Origin: CBDULX01 sp965368175
GTDB taxonomy: Bacteria; Pseudomonadota; Gammaproteobacteria; SZUA-229
Assembly: GCA_965368175.1 (NCBI GenBank)
Contig: CBDULX010000184.1
Coordinates: 1-6,042 of the forward strand
Direction: 5' to 3'
Length of the DNA stretch: 6,042 nt
The notes under the pieces are model-generated. The model did not search any database. It saw only the letters and a program-made list of their open reading frames with translations, and was not told where the DNA came from. Shown one piece after another: positions 1 through 5,456 of the stretch. Position 1 is the first letter of the stretch. The number at the start of each line of letters is the position of its first letter. The translations under genes and the position numbers were made by a program.

Positions 1-1
1 A

Positions 2-1738
2 AATAAGGAAATTGCCAGCACCATCTATAAACGCCTGAAGGCCGATGGACATATCGATGTACGCACCGTGCGCCAGGCCTACGACCCGGAAGCAGAAATG
101 TTCCTGCCGGACCGCTTCATCAAGGGCACCTGTCCCAAGTGCGGCACAGAAGACCAGTATGGCGACAACTGCGAAGCCTGCGGAGCCACCTATGATTCCA
201 CCGAACTGAAAAATCCTAAATCCGTGGTCTCCGGGGCCACACCTATCGAAAAAGACTCGGAACAGTTCTTTTTCAAACTGGCCGATTTCCAGGATTTTCT
301 CCACGAATGGCTGGATGCCGGTCATACCCAGGTAGAAATCGCCAACAAACAGAAAGAGTGGTTCGAAGAAGGTCTGAAGGACTGGGACATCTCCCGCAAT
401 GCCCCTTACTGGGGTTTTGAAATTCCCGACGCTCCGGGAAAGTATTTCTATGTCTGGATGGATGCCCCCATGGGTTATATGGCCAGCTTCAAAAACCTGT
501 GCGACAAAACAGATCTCGTGTTCGAGGACTATTGGGGTAAAGATGCCAAAACCCAGCTGGTTCATTTCATTGGCAAGGACATCGCCCGCTTCCACACCCT
601 GTTCTGGCCAGCGGTGCTTCACGGTGCTGGTTATCGCACACCATCCTCGGTATTTTGCCATGGCTTCCTCACGGTGGACGGACAAAAAATGTCCAAATCT
701 CGCGGCACCTTTATAATGGCCCGCACCTACCTGGATCACCTGAAACCGGAATATTTACGTTATTATTATGCCGCCAAACTGTCTTCCGGCGTAGATGACA
801 TCGACCTCAACCTGGAAGACTTCCAGCAGCGGGTCAATTCGGACCTGGTCGGCAAGGTAGTGAATATCGCCAGCCGTTGCGCCGGTTTCATCCAGAAAAA
901 ATTTGATGGTCAGCTATCCAGTAAGCTGCCTTCACCCTCCCTGTACCAGGAAATCGTCGATGCCGGTGATATCATAGCCGAGCATTTCGAGCACCGGGAA
1001 TACAACCGGGCGGTGCGTGAAATCATGTCTATGGCCGACCGTGCCAACCAGTACATCGACGAACAGAAACCCTGGGTAAAAATCAAGGAAGCAGGCAAGG
1101 AGCAGGAAGTACAGGATGCCTGTACCCAGGGTCTGAATATGTTCCGTGCCCTGGTCACCTATCTGAAACCCATCCTGCCGGAGATGGCGGAAAAATCCGA
1201 AGCCTTTTTGAACTGTGGTGAGCTGAGCTGGGACAATCTGGACAAGCCCCTGCTTAGTCAAGCGATCAATAAATTTAAACCACTGATGACCCGCATCGAA
1301 AAAGACCAGATCGACAGTATTATCGAAGCCACCAAAGAAAGTCAGGCGGCTGCGGTGAAAGCCGCTGCAAAACCCGCCGCTTCAGATCCACTGGGCAACG
1401 ACCCAATCGCACCCGAAATCGACTACGATGATTTTGCCAAACTCGATTTGCGCATTGTTAAAATCGTTAAGGCCCAGCATGTGGAAAAAGCCAATAAGTT
1501 ACTGCAACTGACCCTGGATCTGGGCGGTGAAACCCGTAATGTGTTTGCCGGTATCAAGTCGGCTTACAAACCTGAAGATCTGGAAGGCAAACTGACGGTG
1601 ATGGTGGCGAACCTGAAACCTCGGAAGATGAAGTTTGGCATGTCGGAGGGGATGGTGCTGGCGGCGGGACCTGGGGGGGAGGAGATCTGGATTCTTAGTC
1701 CCGATGATGGGGCACAACCTGGCATGAAGGTTAAGTAG
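2..1738 (+). CDS. metG: Methionine--tRNA ligase (MetRS), 5'-truncated by window edge
   Basis: Cytoplasmic class I aminoacyl-tRNA synthetase that charges tRNA-Met and initiator tRNA with methionine. The frame is open from base 2 with no start codon; the GTG at 68 is internal, because residues upstream (NKEIASTIYKRLKADG) still match MetRS. About 578 codons remain. Compared with remembered E. coli MetG (677 aa), roughly 100 N-terminal residues with the HIGH-type motif are missing. Visible residues, numbered from the fragment start: zinc knuckle C44-x2-C47-x9-C57-x2-C60 (131-181), HFIGKD at 188-193, KMSKS at 229-233 (686-700), and anticodon-domain N288, R292 and W358, matching E. coli N391, R395 and W461. 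An Ala-rich linker (about 445-470) leads to the C-terminal OB-fold tRNA-binding/dimerisation domain (474-578). It ends with TAG and converges on the DsrE-like gene. No frameshift is seen. The last ~100 nt are unusually G-rich. Confidence 0.97.
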   Translation, partial: NKEIASTIYKRLKADGHIDVRTVRQAYDPEAEMFLPDRFIKGTCPKCGTEDQYGDNCEACGATYDSTELKNPKSVVSGATPIEKDSEQFFFKLADFQDFLHEWLDAGHTQVEIANKQKEWFEEGLKDWDISRNAPYWGFEIPDAPGKYFYVWMDAPMGYMASFKNLCDKTDLVFEDYWGKDAKTQLVHFIGKDIARFHTLFWPAVLHGAGYRTPSSVFCHGFLTVDGQKMSKSRGTFIMARTYLDHLKPEYLRYYYAAKLSSGVDDIDLNLEDFQQRVNSDLVGKVVNIASRCAGFIQKKFDGQLSSKLPSPSLYQEIVDAGDIIAEHFEHREYNRAVREIMSMADRANQYIDEQKPWVKIKEAGKEQEVQDACTQGLNMFRALVTYLKPILPEMAEKSEAFLNCGELSWDNLDKPLLSQAINKFKPLMTRIEKDQIDSIIEATKESQAAAVKAAAKPAASDPLGNDPIAPEIDYDDFAKLDLRIVKIVKAQHVEKANKLLQLTLDLGGETRNVFAGIKSAYKPEDLEGKLTVMVANLKPRKMKFGMSEGMVLAAGPGGEEIWILSPDDGAQPGMKVK

Positions 1739-1781
1739 ACTTTAGCTTTATTTTTTAAATGGAATTTTTTATCGCTCAGGT

Positions 1782-1860
1782 ATTGGTTTCGCCCTCGGCA
1801 ACCGCTCCTGCGTTGCTCTACCTCCTGCATCCATACAGTCGTGCTGGGCGAGTTCATTTA
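1782..1860 (+). repeat. Left terminal inverted repeat of element A (interrupted)
   Basis: It consists of a 12-nt block (1782-1793), a 51-nt spacer (1794-1844) and a 16-nt block (1845-1860). Both blocks match the right end perfectly in inverted orientation. The spacer is replaced by only 4 nt in the right end, so this end looks like the interrupted copy, although a deletion in the right end is equally compatible. Confidence 0.8.
1794..1842 (+). repeat. ~50-bp dispersed repeat unit, copy 1
   Basis: It begins CTCGGCAACCGCTCCTGCG. Its first 28 nt match copy 3 (2537-2584) with a single mismatch, and its full length matches the reverse complement of copy 2 (2441-2490), including a shared CTACCTCCTGC core and a CAGTCGT end. 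Copies 2 and 3 are the two arms of element B, so copy 1 looks like a solo arm lodged in the left end of element A. Confidence 0.8.
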
Positions 1861-2057
1861 GGACCATAGGGTCAAGTCTTGCCTTTTGCCTTGGGTATAT
1901 ACGAATAGGGCATATCATTTTTTCGTTTAAAGTCATTTACTAGGATGCATGAGCCTGAGCTTCTTCGGTTCTCTCCGATGGGGAAATTTAGAATAAAGAT
2001 AATACTCAAACCCCGTGCTTTTGATAACCCCTCTGGAGTAAGCTGAGGAAGGAGTGA

Positions 2058-2137
2058 TTTATGAGGGAGCTTTCTGCGAGAATGTCTGAGCGAATTACAT
2101 TGTTTGTAATTCGTGAGTTTCGCAGCAGCCTCATAAA
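2058..2137. repeat. Long imperfect hairpin inside element A
   Basis: TTTATGAGG (2058-2066) pairs with CCTCATAAA (2129-2137), and CGAATTACA (2091-2099) pairs with TGTAATTCG (2105-2113) around a 5-nt loop. Between these perfect blocks the arms differ in length (42 and 33 nt) but share CTGCGA/TCGCAG. A transcript of either strand could fold here. There is no U-tract after the stem, so it is not a canonical terminator. It is probably a structural part of the repeat element. Confidence 0.75.
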
Positions 2138-2155
2138 CCGCGACTGACGAAGGTA

Positions 2156-2186
2156 CCACTATGCGCTTTTTCATTATGCATAGTGG
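2156..2186. repeat. 9-bp-stem hairpin inside element A
   Basis: CCACTATGC (2156-2164) and GCATAGTGG (2178-2186) form a perfect 9-bp stem with a 13-nt loop. It lies beside the long hairpin at 2058-2137. No gene or terminator tail is associated with it. Confidence 0.7.
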
Positions 2187-2240
2187 CTTGCGACCTGGGG
2201 CGTGTTTCTTTGGTTCTGTTTCTTTACATGTGGTAAAGGA

Positions 2241-2263
2241 ATAATTGCCTGGAGCAATTTTTA
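2241..2263 (-). repeat. Fragment of the ~50-bp repeat unit (copy 4, partial)
   Basis: GCCTGGAGCAATT here is also found in copy 2 (around 2471-2484). Locally it forms a small hairpin, AATTGC (2243-2248) with GCAATT (2254-2259). Only about 15-20 nt of the unit can be recognised, so the relationship could be chance. Confidence 0.4.
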
Positions 2264-2287
2264 ACATGCCTTGCATGGCCCAAAGGG

Positions 2288-2309
2288 TGAATGCCATGGA
2301 TGGCATTCA
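2288..2309. repeat. 10-bp palindrome near the right end of element A
   Basis: TGAATGCCAT (2288-2297) and ATGGCATTCA (2300-2309) are perfect inverted copies 2 nt apart, ending immediately before the right terminal repeat at 2310. The position just inside the end suggests it is a subterminal part of the element. Confidence 0.7.
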
Positions 2310-2341
2310 TAAATGAACTCGCCCAACAAGGCGAAACCAAT
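2310..2341 (-). repeat. Right terminal inverted repeat of element A
   Basis: The 16-nt block (2310-2325) and 12-nt block (2330-2341) are exact reverse complements of the two blocks in the left end, separated by only ACAA. This compact arrangement is taken as the uninterrupted form of the end. Confidence 0.8.
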
Positions 2342-2351
2342 GCTGAAACGT

Positions 2352-2381
2352 AAAAAAGGCTCGCACTATGCGAGCCTTTTT
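2352..2381. terminator. Bidirectional Rho-independent terminator (shared by metG and the DsrE-like gene)
   Basis: GGCTCGC (2358-2364) and GCGAGCC (2370-2376) form a perfect GC-rich 7-bp stem around ACTAT. Six A (2352-2357) precede it and five T (2377-2381) follow, so a U-tract follows the stem on both strands. It lies between two convergent genes and can serve both. It is 613 nt past the metG stop and about 250 nt past the other stop because repeat elements lie on each side. Confidence 0.9.
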
Positions 2382-2440
2382 CGTATTTTCATAATAAAAA
2401 ATAAGGAGTCTCTGATTAAGTTGTCCTTTCGACCAAAGGG

Positions 2441-2490
2441 ACGACTGCATGGAGGCAGGAGGTAGAACAATGCCTGGAGCAATTGTCGAG
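2441..2490 (-). repeat. ~50-bp dispersed repeat unit, copy 2 (left arm of element B)
   Basis: The reverse complement runs from CTCGACAATTGCTCC through CTACCTCCTGC to CATGCAGTCGT. It matches copy 1 in its central and distal parts and copy 3 across most of its length. Confidence 0.8.
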
Positions 2491-2536
2491 AAATCTTGCT
2501 GTTGATAGCTGTATAAATACCTAACATTTAAGATCC

Positions 2537-2584
2537 CTCGGCAACTGCTCCTGCGTTGCTCTACTACTTACATCCGTGTAAGCA
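2537..2584 (+). repeat. ~50-bp dispersed repeat unit, copy 3 (right arm of element B)
   Basis: It begins CTCGGCAACTGCTCCTGCG and matches copy 1 with one mismatch over the first 28 nt, then diverges. It is inverted relative to copy 2, which gives element B its palindromic form. Confidence 0.8.
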
Positions 2585-2629
2585 TCCATTTAAGTCGGGA
2601 TGACATATTATGAATTAATCAGAGGTTCC

Positions 2630-3130
2630 CTAAGGTTTGATATAGGAATATCCCTGCGCCTGCAGGTGAGACAGGTGGGCTACGCCACTGGGCACGATAT
2701 CACTGCTATCGACATAGTAAAGGTCTTTCTCAGCATCAATATTTTTGCCCTTTAAGGTATTGGCACATACATTAAATGTGACTCCCTGGTTTTTCAGGGC
2801 ATCCACCCTGGCCTGCATTTGCTCAGTTGAATTAGCTTTTTTTAGTTTGGTTTTTTTCAACGAATCAGGATAGGTAAGCAAGGACAGGCCGTTACCATGC
2901 AGTACAACTCTCGCTTCAAGGTTTTCAGCTCCAACGGCATTGATATGGTTCTGTATATTACGTAATGCACCTTCCTGCTGTTTCGGGTTGTCATAATTGA
3001 TATGGTAAACCACTTTCTGCTTGCTATAGTCAGAGCCAGAGACAGTTTCAGGGCCTTTGGCAACTGTGCTGCAATTCATCAGGGGGAGCGCGAGTAATAA
3101 AGTAACTAGAGAAAAGGCTAATCGTTTCAT
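2630..3130 (-). CDS. Exported DsrE/DsrF-like family protein (possible lipoprotein)
   Basis: A 166-aa protein resembling the COG1416-type DsrE/DsrF-like family of small single-domain sulfur-relay-like proteins; its substrate is unknown. The N-terminus has basic MKR, a hydrophobic stretch (4-18) and Cys20 in LMNC, followed by a polar region, so it is exported. Asn at -1 is atypical for a lipobox, so lipid anchoring is uncertain; signal peptidase I cleavage after the VAKG region is an alternative. The mature part starts KVVYHINYD (39-47). It then shows the family-typical NIQNHINAVG (58-67), VVLHGNG (75-81), VCANTLKG (121-128, with Cys122 at the usual conserved cysteine) and the end GYSYIKP (160-166). 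The ATG is supported by AGGAGA 6 nt upstream. It is monocistronic: the neighbours are metG (convergent) and kefB (over 460 nt upstream). The third base of its TAG stop lies in element B. No partner for sulfur transfer is seen nearby. Confidence 0.85.
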   Translation of the reverse strand: MKRLAFSLVTLLLALPLMNCSTVAKGPETVSGSDYSKQKVVYHINYDNPKQQEGALRNIQNHINAVGAENLEARVVLHGNGLSLLTYPDSLKKTKLKKANSTEQMQARVDALKNQGVTFNVCANTLKGKNIDAEKDLYYVDSSDIVPSGVAHLSHLQAQGYSYIKP

Positions 3131-3136
3131 CTTTTA

Positions 3137-3142
3137 TCTCCT
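3137..3142 (-). promoter_or_regulatory. Ribosome binding site of the DsrE-like gene
   Basis: AGGAGA on the minus strand, 6 nt before the ATG at 3128-3130. It fixes this start codon. Confidence 0.85.
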
Positions 3143-3191
3143 GGGGTGGCGATATGTTATATGTAATACCTCGCTCATGGCGAGCCTATTT

Positions 3192-3197
3192 AGTATA
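3192..3197 (-). promoter_or_regulatory. Possible -10 element for the DsrE-like gene
   Basis: TATACT on the minus strand, 62 nt upstream of the start codon in an AT-rich stretch. No convincing -35 hexamer is found 16-18 nt further upstream, so this is a weak candidate. Confidence 0.25.
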
Positions 3198-3337
3198 AGA
3201 TGGATACTACAGCTATTTATTCCATTTTATTTTAAAAATAACTGTAATCAGACACTGAATATACTGCGAATTTTTCGTGATTCACACATGTTCTAGCCTA
3301 AGCGCTTGATTAGACATAATACTTCAGACTTTCATGA

Positions 3338-3355
3338 ACTAGCCGCACGGCCAGT
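3338..3355. repeat. Small GC-rich hairpin
   Basis: ACTAGCCG (3338-3345) and CGGCCAGT (3348-3355) pair at 7 of 8 positions around CA. No U-tract follows on either strand, so no terminator role is claimed. Confidence 0.4.
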
Positions 3356-3400
3356 AGAAAAAAACTTTCTGGAACCCACTAAGCTCAGAGGCTAACTTAT

Positions 3401-3420
3401 AAAGCCCATCTCTGGGCTTT
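3401..3420 (-). terminator. Likely terminator of the kefGB transcript
   Basis: AAAGCCCA and TGGGCTTT form a perfect 8-bp stem with a 4-nt loop. On the minus strand the stem ends in TTT followed by ATAAG, a short U-tract. It lies 173 nt downstream of the kefB stop. The plus-strand side is followed by CCC, so minus-strand use is favoured. The weak tail lowers confidence. Confidence 0.5.
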
Positions 3421-3456
3421 CCCTATGGGCCAAACGAAGTTTGTTCAAATTCGCTC

Positions 3457-3495
3457 CTGTCGAATCCACCCGCTAAACTCCAGCGGGAATGACAG
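3457..3495 (-). repeat. REP-like palindrome downstream of kefB
   Basis: CTGTC (3457-3461) pairs with GACAG (3491-3495), and CCCGCT (3469-3474) pairs with AGCGGG (3482-3487) around a 7-nt loop. On the minus strand it begins CTGTCATTCCCGC, like the TCATTCCCGC...GCGGGAAT type of dispersed extragenic palindrome found in many proteobacteria. Only one copy is present here, so being a repeat is inferred from that resemblance. Confidence 0.5.
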
Positions 3496-3592
3496 AATTT
3501 ATTACTACAGGCTCTTAAGCAAACACCATTCTGCTCTGGACCCTCTTTATCCCAATGCTTGAAAAAAACATGTTCAGTACCATCCCTGGAGT

Positions 3593-5446
3593 TCATTGTG
3601 TATCCGGTTTATGGGTGGCTGCTTGATGCCAGTCCTGATCGGTATGGGTGGAGAGAAGATCTTCATCCGCTTGCATGGTCTCGCGGATTCGGCGGATTCG
3701 TTCGCGCGCATCAGCCGAAATCTTCACGCGCACATCAAAGTCCTCATGATAGTGGCTATACAGCTCGCGCAGGGTTTCTTCGTCATGGGCACGAAAACGG
3801 TGGGCCGCCTGTTTCGCTCGCCAGGCAGTGAAACCGAGCCGCTTCAATGCCTCTTCACCGAGTCTTAGGGCACCTTCAAAGCTTTCGCGCTCGTAGACAT
3901 GTACTCCCGCTTCGAGCAACTCGAAGGCGTGAGCGACATCCCAGGCGCGCGAGATAATTTGCAAATGCGGAAAATTTTCCCTGACCAGTTCGATAAGTCG
4001 AATCGCACCTTCCCGATCATCGATGGCAACCACAAGCACCCTGGCACGTTCGGCACCCGCCGTTCGCAACAGGTCGAGCCGACAGGCATCGCCATAGAAA
4101 ACCTTGAACCGAAATCGCCGCAGGGTCTCAATGTGATTGGGGTCGTGTTCGAGTACGGTGGCATCGATGCCGTTGGCATGCAGCAGGCGACCGACAATCT
4201 GTCCGAAACGCCCAAAACCAGCAATGATAACCGGATGTCCTTCATCTTCTATTTCATCCATGGGGGGCGCGGGGGCACGATCAAGCCGTGGCTCAATGAA
4301 CTTATCGTGGATAACCATCAATAGCGGTGTAGTGAGCATCGACAGTGCAACAGTAACGATCAACATATCGTTAACTGCAGTGGGTAGAACGCCGGTGGTT
4401 TGCGCGACACCGAACAGTACAAACGCGAATTCACCGCCTTGAGACAACACCAGGGCGAATAAGGGCAACTGGCGCGCAGGCAGGCCGTAAAGGCGACCGA
4501 GTAGATAGAGCACAAGCACTTTGATCGCCACCAGGCCCAACGCCAGCCCGACAACGAGCAACGGATCGCGGAGTAAAATCCCGAAGTCGATGGACATGCC
4601 CACCGCGATGAAGAACAGTCCCAGTAGCAGTCCCTTGAAGGGCTCAATGTCCGTCTCGAGCGCGTGGCGGTATTCAGACTCGGCAAGTAGTACCCCGGCA
4701 AGAAAAGCGCCAAGGGCCATAGACATGCCTACTGCCTGCATCAGTAATGCGGTGCCGATCACCAGTAACAATGCAAAAGCGGTGAAGACCTCGCGCAGTC
4801 CGGTGGCAGCGACGAGACGCAATACAGGACGCAGGGCAAAGCGTCCACCCACAATAATTAATACAATAACGCCCAGCGCTTCAAGCAGGGCCACCCAGTC
4901 AAAGCCCGTTGTTACAGCATCTACCCCACTTATGCCCAACAGGGGGATCACCGCCAGCATCGGGATGACAGCGATATCCTGAAACAGCAACACCGAAAAT
5001 CCACTGTGGCCAGCAGGCGTGGGCAACAGGTTTTTCTCCATCAGCAATTGCAGGGCCATTGCGGTGGATGATAGTGACAGGCCCATCGCGGCCACAAGGG
5101 CAACTGAGCCGGTCAGCCCTAAGACCATTACAATCCCGACGAGGATTAAGGCGGTAATCACAACCTGTGCACCACCCAGGCCAAGTATGGGTTTGCGCAT
5201 CGCCCAAAGGCGGCGCGGATTGAGTTCAAGGCCGATGGCAAACAGTAACAGGACGACACCAAATTCAGCAAAATGCAGAATGTCCTCGGCCTCTCGAATC
5301 ATGCCTAGTCCCCAGGGCCCGATGACCACACCCGCCAGAAGGTAGCCCAGCACTGCACCGAACCCCAGGCGCTTCGAAATCGGCACCGCGAGTACTGTGG
5401 CCAGAAGGTACACAAAGATATTAAACAGCAGGCTGTGATCGTCCAC
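3593..5446 (-). CDS. kefB: Glutathione-regulated K+/H+ antiporter KefB/KefC type (CPA2 family)
   Basis: A 617-aa inner-membrane antiporter: K+ leaves and H+ enters when glutathione-electrophile adducts bind, and reduced glutathione keeps it shut. Residues 1-380 form about 12-13 membrane helices with family blocks GYLLAGVVIGPWGL (34-47), FQD with the ion-pathway Asp157 (155-157), the regulatory loop HALETDIEPF (261-270) and SQGGEFAFVLF (335-345). An acidic linker (about 385-403) leads to the RCK/KTN domain with Rossmann G410, G412 and G415. From remembered E. coli KefC, the glutathione-contact residues R416 and R516 correspond to R420 and R520 here; Asp555 sits where KefC has N551, as in KefB. 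Helix blocks and the KefG-like partner favour KefB over KefC. E. coli homologues are about 600-620 aa, so it is full length. Start is GTG (5444-5446) with AGGAG 5 nt upstream. It follows kefG by 8 bp, presumably in one transcript. The very C-terminal tail (about 590-617) is not recognised. Confidence 0.93.
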   Translation of the reverse strand: MDDHSLLFNIFVYLLATVLAVPISKRLGFGAVLGYLLAGVVIGPWGLGMIREAEDILHFAEFGVVLLLFAIGLELNPRRLWAMRKPILGLGGAQVVITALILVGIVMVLGLTGSVALVAAMGLSLSSTAMALQLLMEKNLLPTPAGHSGFSVLLFQDIAVIPMLAVIPLLGISGVDAVTTGFDWVALLEALGVIVLIIVGGRFALRPVLRLVAATGLREVFTAFALLLVIGTALLMQAVGMSMALGAFLAGVLLAESEYRHALETDIEPFKGLLLGLFFIAVGMSIDFGILLRDPLLVVGLALGLVAIKVLVLYLLGRLYGLPARQLPLFALVLSQGGEFAFVLFGVAQTTGVLPTAVNDMLIVTVALSMLTTPLLMVIHDKFIEPRLDRAPAPPMDEIEDEGHPVIIAGFGRFGQIVGRLLHANGIDATVLEHDPNHIETLRRFRFKVFYGDACRLDLLRTAGAERARVLVVAIDDREGAIRLIELVRENFPHLQIISRAWDVAHAFELLEAGVHVYERESFEGALRLGEEALKRLGFTAWRAKQAAHRFRAHDEETLRELYSHYHEDFDVRVKISADARERIRRIRETMQADEDLLSTHTDQDWHQAATHKPDTQ

Positions 5447-5451
5447 ACGTA

Positions 5452-5456
5452 CTCCT
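5452..5456 (-). promoter_or_regulatory. Ribosome binding site of kefB, overlapping the kefG stop codon
   Basis: On the minus strand the sequence is TAGGAG: the TAG stop of kefG (5455-5457) overlaps the AGGAG of kefB, 5 nt before its GTG. This supports the GTG start and suggests translational coupling. Confidence 0.8.

Larger units (their letters stand above)
1782..2341. mobile_element. Element A: 560-bp inverted-repeat element, non-autonomous (MITE-like)
   Basis: The two ends are inverted copies of each other. ATTGGTTTCGCC (1782-1793) and TGGGCGAGTTCATTTA (1845-1860) recur perfectly, reverse-complemented, at 2330-2341 and 2310-2325. In the right end the two blocks are 4 nt apart; in the left end they are 51 nt apart, because another repeat unit sits between them. 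Weaker inverted similarity (TCAG/CTGA, then a T run and an A run) continues outward to about 1765 and 2357. The interior has no transposase and is crowded with hairpins (2058-2137, 2156-2186, 2288-2309). A clear target-site duplication was not found. What is seen is a bounded, structured, non-coding inverted-repeat unit; that it is or was mobile is inference. It could instead be a composite of several smaller repeats. Confidence 0.6.
1739..2629. other. Gene-free repeat-rich region between convergent genes
   Basis: This 891-bp stretch separates the metG stop from the stop of the convergent DsrE-like gene. It contains element A (1782-2341), a bidirectional terminator (2352-2381) and element B (2405-2630), which are described separately. 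The leftover non-repeat DNA is about 43 bp after metG and about 63 bp around the terminator. No open frame here has a ribosome binding site or a recognisable domain. A 144-codon minus-strand frame (1872-2306) lies wholly inside element A and is judged non-coding. Confidence 0.75.
2405..2630. mobile_element. Element B: 226-bp MITE-like long imperfect palindrome
   Basis: Almost the whole unit is an inverted repeat. The left arm (2405 to about 2495), reverse-complemented, aligns with the right arm (about 2532-2630) at roughly 70% identity by eye, around a centre of about 40 nt. The outermost 15 nt (2405-2419 and 2615-2629) match at 13 of 15 positions and share a perfect CTCTGATTAA/TTAATCAGAG. 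TAA lies directly outside both ends (2402-2404 and 2631-2633), a candidate 3-bp target duplication. No coding capacity is seen. These are the marks of a MITE moved in trans by an IS transposase. Some IS5-family subgroups duplicate TNA, but assigning that parent is a guess. Confidence 0.7.
3131..3592. other. Intergenic region between kefB end and DsrE-like start
   Basis: 462 bp with no supported gene, AT-rich near 3185-3260. It holds the leader and possible promoter of the DsrE-like gene (minus strand), a hairpin at 3338-3355, a likely kefB terminator at 3401-3420 and a REP-like palindrome at 3457-3495. A small leader hairpin, CTCGC (3170-3174) with GCGAG (3180-3184), lies 28 nt before the start region. 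Confidence 0.6.

Noticed and set aside
68..70. GTG at 68 as the metG start
   Set aside because: The 22 in-frame codons before it continue the MetRS alignment, so the gene simply runs in from outside the window.
1872..2306. 144-codon minus-strand open frame inside element A
   Set aside because: It lies wholly between the element's inverted ends, spans three hairpins, has no ribosome binding site before its ATG, and its translation is basic, low-structure and without any domain. It is probably a repeat that happens to stay open.
2403..2630. CRISPR-like array from the repeated ~50-bp units
   Set aside because: The units are inverted, few, irregularly spaced and diverged; no direct repeats of uniform length with spacers and no cas genes.
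3057..3296. 79-codon plus-strand frame
   Set aside because: It overlaps the start of the well-supported DsrE-like gene in antisense and then runs through AT-rich leader DNA; no ribosome binding site or domain.
3560..3572. Run of A on the plus strand (T run on minus) just after kefB as a terminator
   Set aside because: No stable GC-rich stem precedes the T run on the minus strand; the stem at 3401-3420 is a better candidate.
3559..3868. Plus-strand frames over the kefB 3' end
   Set aside because: Antisense shadows of the kefB C-terminal region; low-complexity translations with no start signals.
4521..4982. 153-codon plus-strand frame antisense to kefB
   Set aside because: Ser/Thr/Arg/Pro-rich translation typical of the complement of a hydrophobic membrane-protein gene; a shadow frame.
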